Assembly (NCBI RefSeq): GCF_029603155.1
Contig: NZ_JAPMUA010000002.1
Coordinates: 62,001 to 126,000, forward strand
Length of the DNA stretch: 64,000 nt
Source of the DNA: Galbibacter pacificus
Lineage (GTDB): Bacteria; Bacteroidota; Bacteroidia; Flavobacteriales; Flavobacteriaceae
Direction of reading: 5' to 3'
The translations under genes and the position numbers were made by a program. Below, piece after piece: positions 25,134 to 34,669 of this stretch. The notes below the pieces were generated by a model that was given only the letters and a program-made list of their open reading frames with translations, searched no databases and was not told where the DNA came from. Numbering within the stretch: the stretch's first letter is position 1; each line of letters opens with the position of its first letter.

Positions 25134-27497
25134 ATGAAAAGCTATTTACACGATTCCCCATTTAAAATAAGCATTAGTTTTAATAAACTTTTGGAAATGT
25201 ACGAAGAAGTAGCCAAGAACGGCTCGAAGCTTCAGGCCGAAAATGCAAGGCAAATACTTGAAATGGCAGATGCTTATCCGGAATTGAGGCATGGTTTTTC
25301 AGACTTAAACAAATGCGGGGATTACAAAGAACAAATAGAAATACTTTTACAGGATTCGTTTTCGCCCATACTTTCCAACAACGAAATAAAAACGGCCGGA
25401 CTTCCTTTTGACAATAACATCTTTAAATCTTCTCAACGCTTTAAAAAAATATTAAAAGATGCCGGGGACGGTTATGATTTGCAAATTAGGAACGTGCCCG
25501 AGGAACAAATGTACATTCTTCAATGTGCCGTAATTTTATCGTTTTATTATAAAAAAGGGGACCTGGCCTATAAAAAACCACTTTTTTACGACATTCCAGA
25601 CAAGAACGGTGTTTTAAGGCATTATAGAATACAGTACAATGCAGACTTTATGGAATTTCTCCCGACCGATAAAGCAAAGACCCTTACCGATAAAGATATC
25701 GAAGAACTCTTGGATGGTTTTGACAACCTTGAGTTATGGAAAGAAAAATTTCCGCCCAATAGTTGGATTGCGAGCGGCTTTGTTATTTCTAATATTTTTG
25801 ACGTAACCATAGACGATTCTATTTCCGACTTAAAAACGACCTTGTTGGAACAATCGTCCAGCGATGCCATACTTTTAAACCGTTTTCAGGAAATATTCCG
25901 GTCTATTTTCAATATTAGCGATTTACAAACGGGTTTCTCTGGATACGATGAGCATTCGTATGTTTTTGAAAAATTAACCAAAGGGCTGCCCAGTTATTTG
26001 CTATGGGAAAAGCATGAAGAAGACTGCGACACCATTTTGTGCGAAAAATCGAGTCAGATCCTCAAAGGCGAAAAAAAATACTTTTCAATTTCAGATATTG
26101 AGAAAGCTTATAAATTATCGCAAGGCGCAATGCCATATAGGGCATTATACCACCAAGGATATAAAAGCGCCATTTTAATTCCCATAACAAACGAAAAAGA
26201 GCTTTTGGGCGTACTAGAACTGGTTTCTAAAAGAAAATACGAGTTAAACAGCATCAATGCCAACAAGCTTAACGATGTTCTTCCGTATATCACCGCAGCG
26301 GTTATCCGTAATAAAAACGAGCATGCCAATGCCATAGAGGCGATTATTCAAAATGAGTATACTTCCATTCACGAAAGTGTAAAGTGGAAATTTGTAAAAG
26401 AGGTAAAACATTATTTGGAAGAAAAAAGCAGAGGGAATATTATTTCTTTTAAAGATATTGTTTTTAAGGATGTATTTCCTTTGTATGGGCAAATAGACAT
26501 TAAAAACTCGTCTATAGCCAGGAACAAGGCAACCCAAAAAGATTTAATAACGCAGCTTGAACAGTTAAGCCTAATATTCGACCGTGTCACCAGTTTGATG
26601 AAATTCCCAATTTATGAGGAATATCAATTTAGGGTATTGTCGTATTTAGAAGAAGTAAAAAAATCTTTTAAAACAGGGACCGAACAAATTGTGATGGATT
26701 TTCTAAAAGAAGAAATACATCCATCGTTGGAGCAAATAGCCATATTCAACAATTCCCTGGCAGCAATGGTGGCTCATTATGAAAAGGCGTTGGACCCATC
26801 TTTGAAAATGATTTACGACCAACGTAGAAAATATGATGATGCCGTTACAAGCATGAACAAAAAAATGGCCAGGATACTGGATGAAAAACAAGTCGAGGCC
26901 CAACATATTTTCCCCCATTATTTTGAAAGGTACAAAACCGATGGGGTAGACCACACCATGTATATCGGAAATGCTATTGCGCCTACAAAAAATTACAGCG
27001 ATATATACCTTCAAAACCTAAAATTATGGCAATTGGTGGTAATGTGTGCCATGGAAAATGCATATTACGAGCTAAAACCAAGCCTTGAAGTGCCTTTGGA
27101 CGTTACTTCCTTGATTTTGGTGCACAGTTCTCCGCTTACTATTAAATTTAGAATGGACGAAAAACGCTTTGATGTCGACGGGACCTACAATGCCAGATAT
27201 GAAATAATAAAGAAACGTATAGACAAGGCACATATTAAAGGCACCAACGAACGCATAACCAAACCTGGCAAGATTACCATTGTGTATTCTCAAAAAAAGG
27301 AAGAAGAAGAATATTTAAGGTACATACGTTTATTGCAGGCAAAGGGCATGCTTTACGACAATGTTGAAATTAACGAACTGGAGGAATTACAGGGCGTTAT
27401 TGGGCTAAAGGCCATGTCGGTAGAAATATTGTATACCTATGCCGAAGGAAAGAGCCCATTGACGTTTAACGATCTTATGAAGGTAATTGCTAAATAA
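25134..27497 (+). CDS. GAF-domain protein of unknown output
   Basis: A 787-residue cytoplasmic protein without signal peptide or membrane segment. A GAF-like sensor domain can be seen at about residues 250-400 (IFRSIFNISDLQ through SAILIPITNEKELLGVLELVSKR). The 250 residues before it and nearly 400 after it match no domain I recognise; the C-terminal part is largely helical with a more beta-rich end. No kinase, cyclase, GGDEF or helix-turn-helix output is visible. It is transcribed against the HD-PycTM gene and their 3' ends overlap by 8 bp. It belongs to a flavobacterial family of similar length; its signal and partner are unknown. Confidence 0.75.
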   Translation: MKSYLHDSPFKISISFNKLLEMYEEVAKNGSKLQAENARQILEMADAYPELRHGFSDLNKCGDYKEQIEILLQDSFSPILSNNEIKTAGLPFDNNIFKSSQRFKKILKDAGDGYDLQIRNVPEEQMYILQCAVILSFYYKKGDLAYKKPLFYDIPDKNGVLRHYRIQYNADFMEFLPTDKAKTLTDKDIEELLDGFDNLELWKEKFPPNSWIASGFVISNIFDVTIDDSISDLKTTLLEQSSSDAILLNRFQEIFRSIFNISDLQTGFSGYDEHSYVFEKLTKGLPSYLLWEKHEEDCDTILCEKSSQILKGEKKYFSISDIEKAYKLSQGAMPYRALYHQGYKSAILIPITNEKELLGVLELVSKRKYELNSINANKLNDVLPYITAAVIRNKNEHANAIEAIIQNEYTSIHESVKWKFVKEVKHYLEEKSRGNIISFKDIVFKDVFPLYGQIDIKNSSIARNKATQKDLITQLEQLSLIFDRVTSLMKFPIYEEYQFRVLSYLEEVKKSFKTGTEQIVMDFLKEEIHPSLEQIAIFNNSLAAMVAHYEKALDPSLKMIYDQRRKYDDAVTSMNKKMARILDEKQVEAQHIFPHYFERYKTDGVDHTMYIGNAIAPTKNYSDIYLQNLKLWQLVVMCAMENAYYELKPSLEVPLDVTSLILVHSSPLTIKFRMDEKRFDVDGTYNARYEIIKKRIDKAHIKGTNERITKPGKITIVYSQKKEEEEYLRYIRLLQAKGMLYDNVEINELEELQGVIGLKAMSVEILYTYAEGKSPLTFNDLMKVIAK

Positions 27498-28665
27498 ACG
27501 AAAAAGCTATAATAAAAGAAAAGACCGATAGTATCAACCCTACCATAAATACCATATAAGTAATTCGTAAGAGTTTATATTTTTTGGCCAATACAAGCCC
27601 AAGATTATACAGGTCCATGGTCAAAGATTCGTAAATATATTCCTTTTCTTTGGTCATTTCTCTTAAAACCGATTCATATTTTTTATAAGGAACTTTATGG
27701 AAATTACCGAAAAATAGCAGGTTTACCTTGCGTTGGGCAACATCTTCATCGGTAAATTCTCCTCTTGTAACATTTGGTTTGGTAGAAAGGATGGCAAAAA
27801 CTACCGAGATAACACTAAAAATAACCAGTACCAAAGTAGGCAACACCAAATGGCTATTGGAGGGACTATCTAATTTTGGAATCAGGTTGGAAAGGGCCAA
27901 CGAAATAATAATGGCATTAATGGAAAGGAGGATGTTTGCTTTTGTATCTGCAATAGAACTAAGCTGAATATGGTTGCGTAGCGCAACCCTGTAGAGGGTT
28001 TGTACGCCTCTTTCGGGGTTTTCCTGCTTCAGCTTGGCCTTTAATTTTTCATTCTTCTCCTTTTGTTTGTCCTTTTTGTTTTTTTTAATCAGTTGGTTTA
28101 GGTTGTTAATCTTGCCCTCGCTCCAGTTTTCAATAGCATAAGCCGTATAATACTGGTGCATGGTTGCAAAAAGCTTTATGTTTTTGTTCCTCCATTCGTC
28201 CATGGAAAAATCGGCCACACCGGTAGCGGCCAATTCTTGTCGCAGTATCTCAGAAGTATTAACATAACTTTCTTTTGACAAATGGGAACTATCGGCATCC
28301 TTAATTATTTTTTCCAATATATTTTGGGGCAGTGCGCCCATTTTAGTGGCCATAATGGTACTGCATACCTTGTTGAGCTTTTCGGTATTATTGTAGCCAT
28401 TTTCTTCTAAAAACTGTTTGGCAATTTTACAGCTTTCCCTTTCATGCTCGGTAGGGTTTTGCGTATATCCCGTATCGTGGAACCAAGCAGCAAGCATAAT
28501 AATTTCTTCATCTTCAGCAGATATTTTAAGTGCTTCGCATAATTTTTTTGCACTCGAAACTACTCTTTCTGTATGGATCAGATTATGATATAAATAGTTT
28601 TTACCTAACTTCGTAATTAGTAAGTTTTTTACATAGTCCGACGACTTATCAACTATATCGTTCAT
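27490..28665 (-). CDS. HD phosphohydrolase fused to a Pycsar-effector-type membrane domain (PycTM)
   Basis: A 391-residue fusion. Residues ~15-190 form an HD domain with intact metal ligands: H31 (NLIHTERVV), H63-D64 (AAWFHDTGY), H74 and D123 (IIKDADSSH). A charged linker (190-220, many Lys and Glu) leads to a C-terminal membrane module that begins NHIQLSSIADTKANILLSIN, the hallmark start of the PycTM (DUF5706) family. Its hydrophobic segments are at ~246-264, ~275-295 and ~369-390. PycTM proteins are membrane-disrupting effectors in some cyclic-pyrimidine (Pycsar) phage defence systems. No nucleotide cyclase gene adjoins it here, so it is an orphan; the HD domain could degrade a nucleotide signal. 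Confidence 0.85.
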   Translation of the reverse strand: MNDIVDKSSDYVKNLLITKLGKNYLYHNLIHTERVVSSAKKLCEALKISAEDEEIIMLAAWFHDTGYTQNPTEHERESCKIAKQFLEENGYNNTEKLNKVCSTIMATKMGALPQNILEKIIKDADSSHLSKESYVNTSEILRQELAATGVADFSMDEWRNKNIKLFATMHQYYTAYAIENWSEGKINNLNQLIKKNKKDKQKEKNEKLKAKLKQENPERGVQTLYRVALRNHIQLSSIADTKANILLSINAIIISLALSNLIPKLDSPSNSHLVLPTLVLVIFSVISVVFAILSTKPNVTRGEFTDEDVAQRKVNLLFFGNFHKVPYKKYESVLREMTKEKEYIYESLTMDLYNLGLVLAKKYKLLRITYMVFMVGLILSVFSFIIAFSFI

Positions 28666-28728
28666 GGAATTTTAATATCTAGATCTTTGAATATAATATT
28701 ACGATAAAATCTGCATTTAATTGAAAAT

Positions 28729-31700
28729 ATGATAAAAAAATACTTTGATAAAACCCTCCTCTTCCTTTTTTTGTGCTGCCTGTTTTCCTGTGCAACATAC
28801 CAGTCGAAATTTGTAAGGGAAAATTACAAGGAAGATTCCCAAAATAAAGAAATAGACCGGCGTTTTTATTTAATAGGCGATGCGGGAGGGTCTAACAACA
28901 GCGAACCGTCTGATGCCTTAAAGCTTTTCCGGAAGGCTGTGTCTAAAAGTACTAAAAATGATTTTGCCATTTTTTTGGGCGACAACATCTATCCCGATGG
29001 AATGCCCCCGGAAGACGGGGCAAATAGGGAAAATGCCGAGTACCAATTAACCACCCAAATAAATGCCGTAAAAGATGTAGCTGCCAAAGTAATTTTTATT
29101 CCCGGGAACCACGACTGGTACAATGGCGGGGTTAAAGGAATAGAAAGGCAAGAAGATTTTATTGAGGGTATTATTAAAAGAAAAAGAGTTTTATTACCAA
29201 GTGATGTATGCGGTTTGGACGAAATAGAAATTTCTGAAGCGGTTCATTTAATAACGATAGATTCTCAGTGGTTTTTAGAAGATTGGGACAAGCACCCGAC
29301 CATAAACGACGATTGTGAAATAAAAACGAGAAAGAAATTTTTTATCGAGTTTGAAGGAATGCTGAAAAAAAATGAAGGAAAAACCATCATTGTGGCGGTT
29401 CATCATCCATTGTTTACATATGGAACACATGGTGGGTATTTTGCGGCCGGGAAACAATTGTTTCCATTTCAAAGCAAGGTTCCCATGCCCGGAATAGCAT
29501 CATTGATCGAGCATGTTAGAAAATCTGGCGGAGTTTCTATTCAAGATACTCAAAACCAACGATATCAGGAATTTAAAAAAAGAATAGAATCCATTGCCAT
29601 AGAAGCGCCGGCAAATGTAATATTTGCATCGGGCCACGACCATTCCCTACAATATATCGTCAACAATAAAATAAAACAGGTAATTGCAGGTTCCGGCTCA
29701 AAAGAATCAGCAACAAAATTAACCGGAAATGCAATTTTTGGTTCGGGGAAACAGGGATATGCCATTATTGACGTTTATAAAGACGGATCTTCATGGGTGA
29801 GGTTTTTTACGGCTGTAGACAGTAAGGAAATGCTTGCTTTTCAAACGGAAGTTTATCCGCCTACTCCGGCCATTAAAAACTATAATTTCCCTAAAAATTA
29901 CCCGAGCTACATTACCACTTCGGTTTACCCCAAAGAGAAAACAGAAGTTTCAAATACCTACAAAGGCTTTTGGGGCGACCATTACCGCGAGATATATGGA
30001 ACGTCCATTAAGGCAAAAGTAGCTGTTCTGGATACGCTATACGGTGGTCTCACGCCAATACGCATGGGCGGCGGGCATCAAACAAAAACATTAAGGCTTG
30101 TAGATAAGCGAGGCAAGGAATACAACATGAGGGCGGTTAAAAAAAGTGCCGTTCAGTTTTTGCAAAGTGTTGTGCTGAAAGACAAGATTTTAACTACGGA
30201 AGATCTTACCCAAACCCTGCCAGAAGATCTTTTGCTGGATTTCTATACATCGGCACATCCATATGCTGCCTATCCAATCCCGATATTGTCTAATGCCGTT
30301 GGGGTTTATCATACAAATCCTAAATTGTATTACATACCCAAACAACAAAGGCTTGGAAAGTATAACGATGAATATGGGGACGAACTGTATTTAATAGAAG
30401 AACGGCCCGGAAAAGAGCACCAAGATCTGGAAAGTTTTGGCCGACCCGATGATATTGAAAGTACAGACGACCTTTTTGATAATTTACGGGAAGACGAGAA
30501 ATATACCTTAGATGAAAGGGCATACATCAGGGCGCGTTTGTTCGACATGCTCATTGGCGACTGGGACAGGCATACCGATCAATGGCGGTGGGCAGAGTTT
30601 AATGAAGGAAATAAAAAAATATACCGCCCCATACCGAGGGACAGAGATCAGGCTTTTTCCGATTTTGATGGTGCTTTCTTGAGTTCAGTAAGAACATTGG
30701 TAGCACCGGCCAAAATGATGCAGCGTTACGAACCTGAGCTTAAAAATATAGAATGGTTTAATACCGAACCAATGCCAATGGACCGTGTTCTTATTCAAAA
30801 CAGCACTTTGCCCGTTTGGCAGGAAGAAGCGGCCTATATACAAGAAAACCTTACAGATGATGTAATTGAAAAAGCATTTAAACAAGTGCCCCGGGAAGTA
30901 CAGGACCAATCTTTAGAAAAAATAAAAACGACCTTAAAAGAACGAAAAGTGCTTTTGGGGAATATTGCAAACAATTATTACAAAACATTAAATAAAGTAG
31001 CCGTATTGTTTGGTACCGATAAAGATGATTATATTGAAGTAATACGTGCCAAAAATAAAGAAACACACGTAGTTATTTCTAGGATAAAAGACGGAAAAAA
31101 AGCCGATGTAATAGTAGACAGGATTTTTAACAGCAATATTACCAAGGAAATATGGATTTATGGCTTGGACGATAAAGATATATTTGAAGTGAGCGGCAAG
31201 GCTAAAAATCCCATAATGGTACGTTTGGTTGGAGGCCAAAATAACGACACATTTAAAATCAATAACGGCAAAAAAGTGCGTTTTTACGATTATAAATCAA
31301 AAAACAATACCGTCGCGGTTAACAATGGAGGTGTGAAACGCTTTACTGATATATACGAGAACAATATTTTTACGTACAATAAAAACAAATATTCAACATA
31401 TACATTGGTTCCCGGGCTAGGTTTTAATCCAGATGCCGGAGTTATAGCGGGCTTAAACTATACAATAACCAATTATGGTTTTGAAAGGAACCCTTTTTCT
31501 ACAAAGCACAGCTTTGGGGCACGTTATCATTTTGCAACACAAGGTGTTGAATTTACTTATGATGGAGAAGTGGCAGGTTTATTAAAAAAATTAAACCTCT
31601 CTTTTGGCGCTAAATATAACAGCCCTACATATGCAAGGAATTTCTATGGATATGGCAATGAAACCGAAAATCTGGAAGACGATCTCGGGATGGATTACTA

Positions 31701-32433
31701 CCGAACAAATTTAAGTAACCTTAAAGGATATTTGGGGCTTACCAAAAGATCGCCGTATGGAAGCACATTTAGAGGAACCTTTATTTTTGAAGGGGCCCAA
31801 GTTGATGATACTCCGGACCGCTTTATAGGGGAATACAACTTAGATGATGATTTTTTCAACTGGAAGTACTTTACTACATTGGAATTGGGCTATACATACA
31901 AAAGTTACGACCTTGGTATTAACCCGAGCAGGGGGATGTTCTTTAATGCAATTACGGGATATACTTTCAATTTATCCGATTCCGGGCATGGGTTTGTCTA
32001 CCTAAAACCTCAACTTACATTTTATAACCGTTTAAGCAAAGACCACAAACTGGTTTTAAAAACAAATGTGCAAAGCCAATTAAACTTTGGCGATGATTTT
32101 GAGTTTTATCAGGCGCCCTTTCTTGGCGGGAACAGTGGTTTAAGGGGCTATAGAATTAATAGGTTTACCGGAAAAAACAGTTTGGTTTTCAATGGCGATG
32201 TCCGTTATACCTTTAATTCTTTTAAAACAAGGATACTCCCAATTCAATTGGGGCTGTACGGAGGTGCCGATTGTGGAAGGGTGTGGCTGGAAAACGATGA
32301 CTCCGGACTTTGGCACAACTCTTTTGGCGGAGGTGTTTTTATAGTGGCAAGCAAGCTAATTAATATGGATATGTCTCTGTTTAATTCTAAGGAAGGAAAC
32401 CGATTTGCCTTAAAGTTAGGAGTGAATTTTTAA
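28729..32433 (+). CDS. Lipoprotein joining metallophosphoesterase, kinase-like segment and Omp85-type barrel
   Basis: A 1234-residue envelope protein. The lipobox LFSC gives Cys21. Residues ~45-350 are a calcineurin-like phosphoesterase with D51 (LIGDAGG), D85 (LGDNIYPDG), N127-H128-D129 (GNHDW), HHPLFTYG and ASGHDHSLQ. Residues ~440-660 resemble a kinase-type fold: a Gly-rich RMGGGHQTK, NMRAVKK with a candidate Lys471, hinge-like LYLIEERP, GDWDRHTDQW at 610-619, and PRDRDQAFSDFDG at 636-648. From ~900 to the end it is beta-barrel in character, with LRGYRINRF (1138-1146) like the Omp85 L6 motif and a terminal aromatic residue. It is divergent from the HD-PycTM gene. Substrate is unknown. Confidence 0.75.
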   Translation: MIKKYFDKTLLFLFLCCLFSCATYQSKFVRENYKEDSQNKEIDRRFYLIGDAGGSNNSEPSDALKLFRKAVSKSTKNDFAIFLGDNIYPDGMPPEDGANRENAEYQLTTQINAVKDVAAKVIFIPGNHDWYNGGVKGIERQEDFIEGIIKRKRVLLPSDVCGLDEIEISEAVHLITIDSQWFLEDWDKHPTINDDCEIKTRKKFFIEFEGMLKKNEGKTIIVAVHHPLFTYGTHGGYFAAGKQLFPFQSKVPMPGIASLIEHVRKSGGVSIQDTQNQRYQEFKKRIESIAIEAPANVIFASGHDHSLQYIVNNKIKQVIAGSGSKESATKLTGNAIFGSGKQGYAIIDVYKDGSSWVRFFTAVDSKEMLAFQTEVYPPTPAIKNYNFPKNYPSYITTSVYPKEKTEVSNTYKGFWGDHYREIYGTSIKAKVAVLDTLYGGLTPIRMGGGHQTKTLRLVDKRGKEYNMRAVKKSAVQFLQSVVLKDKILTTEDLTQTLPEDLLLDFYTSAHPYAAYPIPILSNAVGVYHTNPKLYYIPKQQRLGKYNDEYGDELYLIEERPGKEHQDLESFGRPDDIESTDDLFDNLREDEKYTLDERAYIRARLFDMLIGDWDRHTDQWRWAEFNEGNKKIYRPIPRDRDQAFSDFDGAFLSSVRTLVAPAKMMQRYEPELKNIEWFNTEPMPMDRVLIQNSTLPVWQEEAAYIQENLTDDVIEKAFKQVPREVQDQSLEKIKTTLKERKVLLGNIANNYYKTLNKVAVLFGTDKDDYIEVIRAKNKETHVVISRIKDGKKADVIVDRIFNSNITKEIWIYGLDDKDIFEVSGKAKNPIMVRLVGGQNNDTFKINNGKKVRFYDYKSKNNTVAVNNGGVKRFTDIYENNIFTYNKNKYSTYTLVPGLGFNPDAGVIAGLNYTITNYGFERNPFSTKHSFGARYHFATQGVEFTYDGEVAGLLKKLNLSFGAKYNSPTYARNFYGYGNETENLEDDLGMDYYRTNLSNLKGYLGLTKRSPYGSTFRGTFIFEGAQVDDTPDRFIGEYNLDDDFFNWKYFTTLELGYTYKSYDLGINPSRGMFFNAITGYTFNLSDSGHGFVYLKPQLTFYNRLSKDHKLVLKTNVQSQLNFGDDFEFYQAPFLGGNSGLRGYRINRFTGKNSLVFNGDVRYTFNSFKTRILPIQLGLYGGADCGRVWLENDDSGLWHNSFGGGVFIVASKLINMDMSLFNSKEGNRFALKLGVNF

Positions 32434-32470
32434 CCACGCTGCCCGAACGGCAATCGGGCAGGGTTAAAAA
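32427..32470. terminator. Long two-part hairpin after the phosphoesterase-barrel gene
   Basis: Arms TTTTTAACC and GGTTAAAAA enclose a 3-nt bulge and an inner perfect stem CTGCCCGA/TCGGGCAG with a 7-nt loop. The outer arm includes the stop codon. No U-tract follows on the plus strand, so it may stabilise the mRNA end or act as a terminator of unusual form. Confidence 0.55.
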
Positions 32471-32530
32471 ATTAAAAAACATCATTAACTAAATTGGTTA
32501 CTTTTGCATTCCATTAAAATTATAGATAAA

Positions 32531-33526
32531 ATGTATTACAAGGTTGCAATGGGCATATTTTCAGCACTGTTTATAATAGCCTGCCAGCAAGAAAAAAGTA
32601 CCACCTATCAAGATTTAAAAGGAGATGTGTTTGGTACGTATTATCACTTTCAAATAGATTCAGAAAAAGATTATACAAAACAGATAGATTCCGTTTTTCA
32701 GCAAGTTAATATTGCGGCCAATACGTATGTTGCCGAGTCTCAAATATCTATTCTTAATAAAACAGGGATTTACAACAATCCTTCGGCAACCTTTTTGGAT
32801 ATGCTGCATAAAGCAAAGCATTATTATACCGAGACAAATGGTTATTTTAATCCTGCCATTTATCCGTTAATAAGTACATGGAAGTCAAAATTCGAAAACC
32901 GTTCAGAGATAGATACCCTTAAGGTAAACAAATTACTGGGTTTAACAGCTTTTGACAGTATCTTGACGGTGGAGACAACTAAAATAACTTTTTTAAAACC
33001 AAATGCGGCAATAGATTTAAGTGCCATGGGCGAGGGGTATACGCTAGATGCCTTGGCTTCAATTCTGGACAAAAGCGGGGTAAAAAACTATATGTTGGAA
33101 ATTGGTGGCGAAATGCAGTGCCGTGGCTTAAACCAAAAGGGCAAAACTTGGCTAATTGGTATTGAAGCCCCTAATTTTGACCCGTTGGTTAAAGAAAGAA
33201 GTGTTATAAGTACCGTTCGCTTAAAAAATACCGGACTTAGCACCTCTGGGAGTTACCGCAAATTTTATTACGATAGCCTTGGCAAAAAACATGCGCATAT
33301 AGTAAACCCCAAAACCGGATTTCCGGTAGAGCATCACCTGCTTAGCGTTAGCATTAAAGCTAAATCATCGGCTATTGCCGATACGTATGCTACAGCCTGT
33401 ATGGCCATGGGCGAGGAAAAATCCAAGAAGTTTATTGAAAACGATCCCGAAATAGAAGGATATTTAATAGTTGCCAACGCAGCAGATTCTACCGAAACAT
33501 GGCACTCGGAAAAATTTTTCGATTAA
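32531..33526 (+). CDS. apbE: FAD:protein FMN transferase (ApbE family), lipoprotein
   Basis: A 331-residue lipoprotein (lipobox IIAC, Cys18) of the ApbE family, which attaches FMN covalently to Ser or Thr of periplasmic flavoproteins such as NqrB, NqrC or RnfG. Conserved segments are VFGTYYHFQI near the N-terminus, AIDLSAMGEGYTLD, LEIGGEMQCRG, and IADTYATACMAMG with the metal-binding Asp. The ATG at 32531 gives a clean signal peptide; a TTG at 32504 is rejected. No nqr genes are in the window, so its flavoprotein targets are encoded elsewhere. Confidence 0.9.
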   Translation: MYYKVAMGIFSALFIIACQQEKSTTYQDLKGDVFGTYYHFQIDSEKDYTKQIDSVFQQVNIAANTYVAESQISILNKTGIYNNPSATFLDMLHKAKHYYTETNGYFNPAIYPLISTWKSKFENRSEIDTLKVNKLLGLTAFDSILTVETTKITFLKPNAAIDLSAMGEGYTLDALASILDKSGVKNYMLEIGGEMQCRGLNQKGKTWLIGIEAPNFDPLVKERSVISTVRLKNTGLSTSGSYRKFYYDSLGKKHAHIVNPKTGFPVEHHLLSVSIKAKSSAIADTYATACMAMGEEKSKKFIENDPEIEGYLIVANAADSTETWHSEKFFD

Positions 33527-33665
33527 ATAACATGTTCTGTATACTATTTGGATAATATTCTTTTATTTTGTTTGAAGTATACAACCTCGGTGCAAACATT
33601 CGAGGCATTATAAATCTCGCGTAGTGAGTAAAAAGAGCTAATCAATCAATAAAAATTATATTTCT

Positions 33666-34538
33666 ATGGCATCAGGTTTTTTTGCGGTATTAGACGATAT
33701 TTCTGCATTAATGGACGATGTTGCTTCCATGAGCAAAATAGCAACCAAAAAGACCGCCGGGATATTGGGCGACGATCTGGCAGTAAATGCAGAAAAGGCT
33801 ACGGGTTTTGTAGCCAATAGGGAAATACCTGTATTATGGGCCATTACAAAGGGGTCTTTCCTTAACAAGCTCATTATTTTACCCATTGCCTTTTTGCTTA
33901 GTGCATACCTACCAGTTGCCATTATTGTTATTTTGATTTTGGGCGGAATATACCTGGCATACGAAGGAGCCGAAAAAATATACGAATTTATTTTCCCGCA
34001 TGCACCAACCGTTGATGAAGAAACGCCAGTGACCATTCCCGAGGAAGAACTTGAAGAATTTGAAAAAAGCAGGATAAAACAGGCAATACTAACCGATTTT
34101 ATACTTTCCATAGAAATTGTAATAATTGCATTGGGGGCCGTTATTGAAGAACCTTTGGAAACAAGGATTCTTGTGGTTAGCATAGTTGCCATCTTGGCCA
34201 CAATCGGGGTTTATGGAATTGTAGCGCTTATTGTTAGAATGGATGATTATGGGTATAAGCTCATTAAGTTAAACGATGAGGACAATACCATATCCGATAA
34301 AATAGGAAAATTCCTCGTAAATTCTTTGCCATGGGTTATAAAAGGACTGTCGGTGGTGGGAACACTTGCGCTCTTATTGGTCTCGGGAGGGATCTTTAAT
34401 CATAATATCGAGTACCTTCATCATATCCTTCCAAACATGCCTTCAATAATTAAAGACTTCCTTACTGGTTTAATCGTTGGTTCTGTAACAGTTTTCGTGG
34501 TGATTCTTATTAAAAAAATATTCAAAAAGAAACATTGA
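33666..34538 (+). CDS. DUF808 family inner-membrane protein
   Basis: A 290-residue membrane protein similar to the YedI/DUF808 family. The N-terminus MASGFFAVLDDISALMDD and the following TKKTAGILGDDLAVNAEKA are diagnostic for the family, and about five hydrophobic segments follow (near residues 75-105, 137-155, 160-185, 222-240 and 262-283). Function is unknown; members are scattered widely in Gram-negative bacteria. It is a single gene between apbE and the SusC gene. Confidence 0.85.
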   Translation: MASGFFAVLDDISALMDDVASMSKIATKKTAGILGDDLAVNAEKATGFVANREIPVLWAITKGSFLNKLIILPIAFLLSAYLPVAIIVILILGGIYLAYEGAEKIYEFIFPHAPTVDEETPVTIPEEELEEFEKSRIKQAILTDFILSIEIVIIALGAVIEEPLETRILVVSIVAILATIGVYGIVALIVRMDDYGYKLIKLNDEDNTISDKIGKFLVNSLPWVIKGLSVVGTLALLLVSGGIFNHNIEYLHHILPNMPSIIKDFLTGLIVGSVTVFVVILIKKIFKKKH

Positions 34539-34643
34539 TAACTTAAGTTTTTTCCTTCGGAATAAATAAACATCAAATACCTGATAAGTAATAGGTTATA
34601 GGTTTATTTTATGCCAAGGGATTTCTTATTCTTTTTACGTACA

Positions 34644-34669
34644 TAACTTTTTGTTAAAGTTGTTAACGT
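34644..34669 (+). promoter_or_regulatory. Direct repeats upstream of the SusCD-phosphatase unit
   Basis: TGTTAAAGT (34652-34660) and TGTTAACGT (34661-34669) form a 9-bp direct repeat, with a further TAAC at 34644 that is 11 bp before the TAAA of the first. Short TTAA-containing direct repeats recall PhoB-family sites, but the spacing is irregular. It lies about 100 bp before the SusC start. Confidence 0.35.

Noticed and set aside
27490..28665. A complete Pycsar anti-phage system
   Set aside because: Only the effector-type domain is present. Neither flanking gene has cyclase motifs, and the region has no other defence genes or mobile-element traces.
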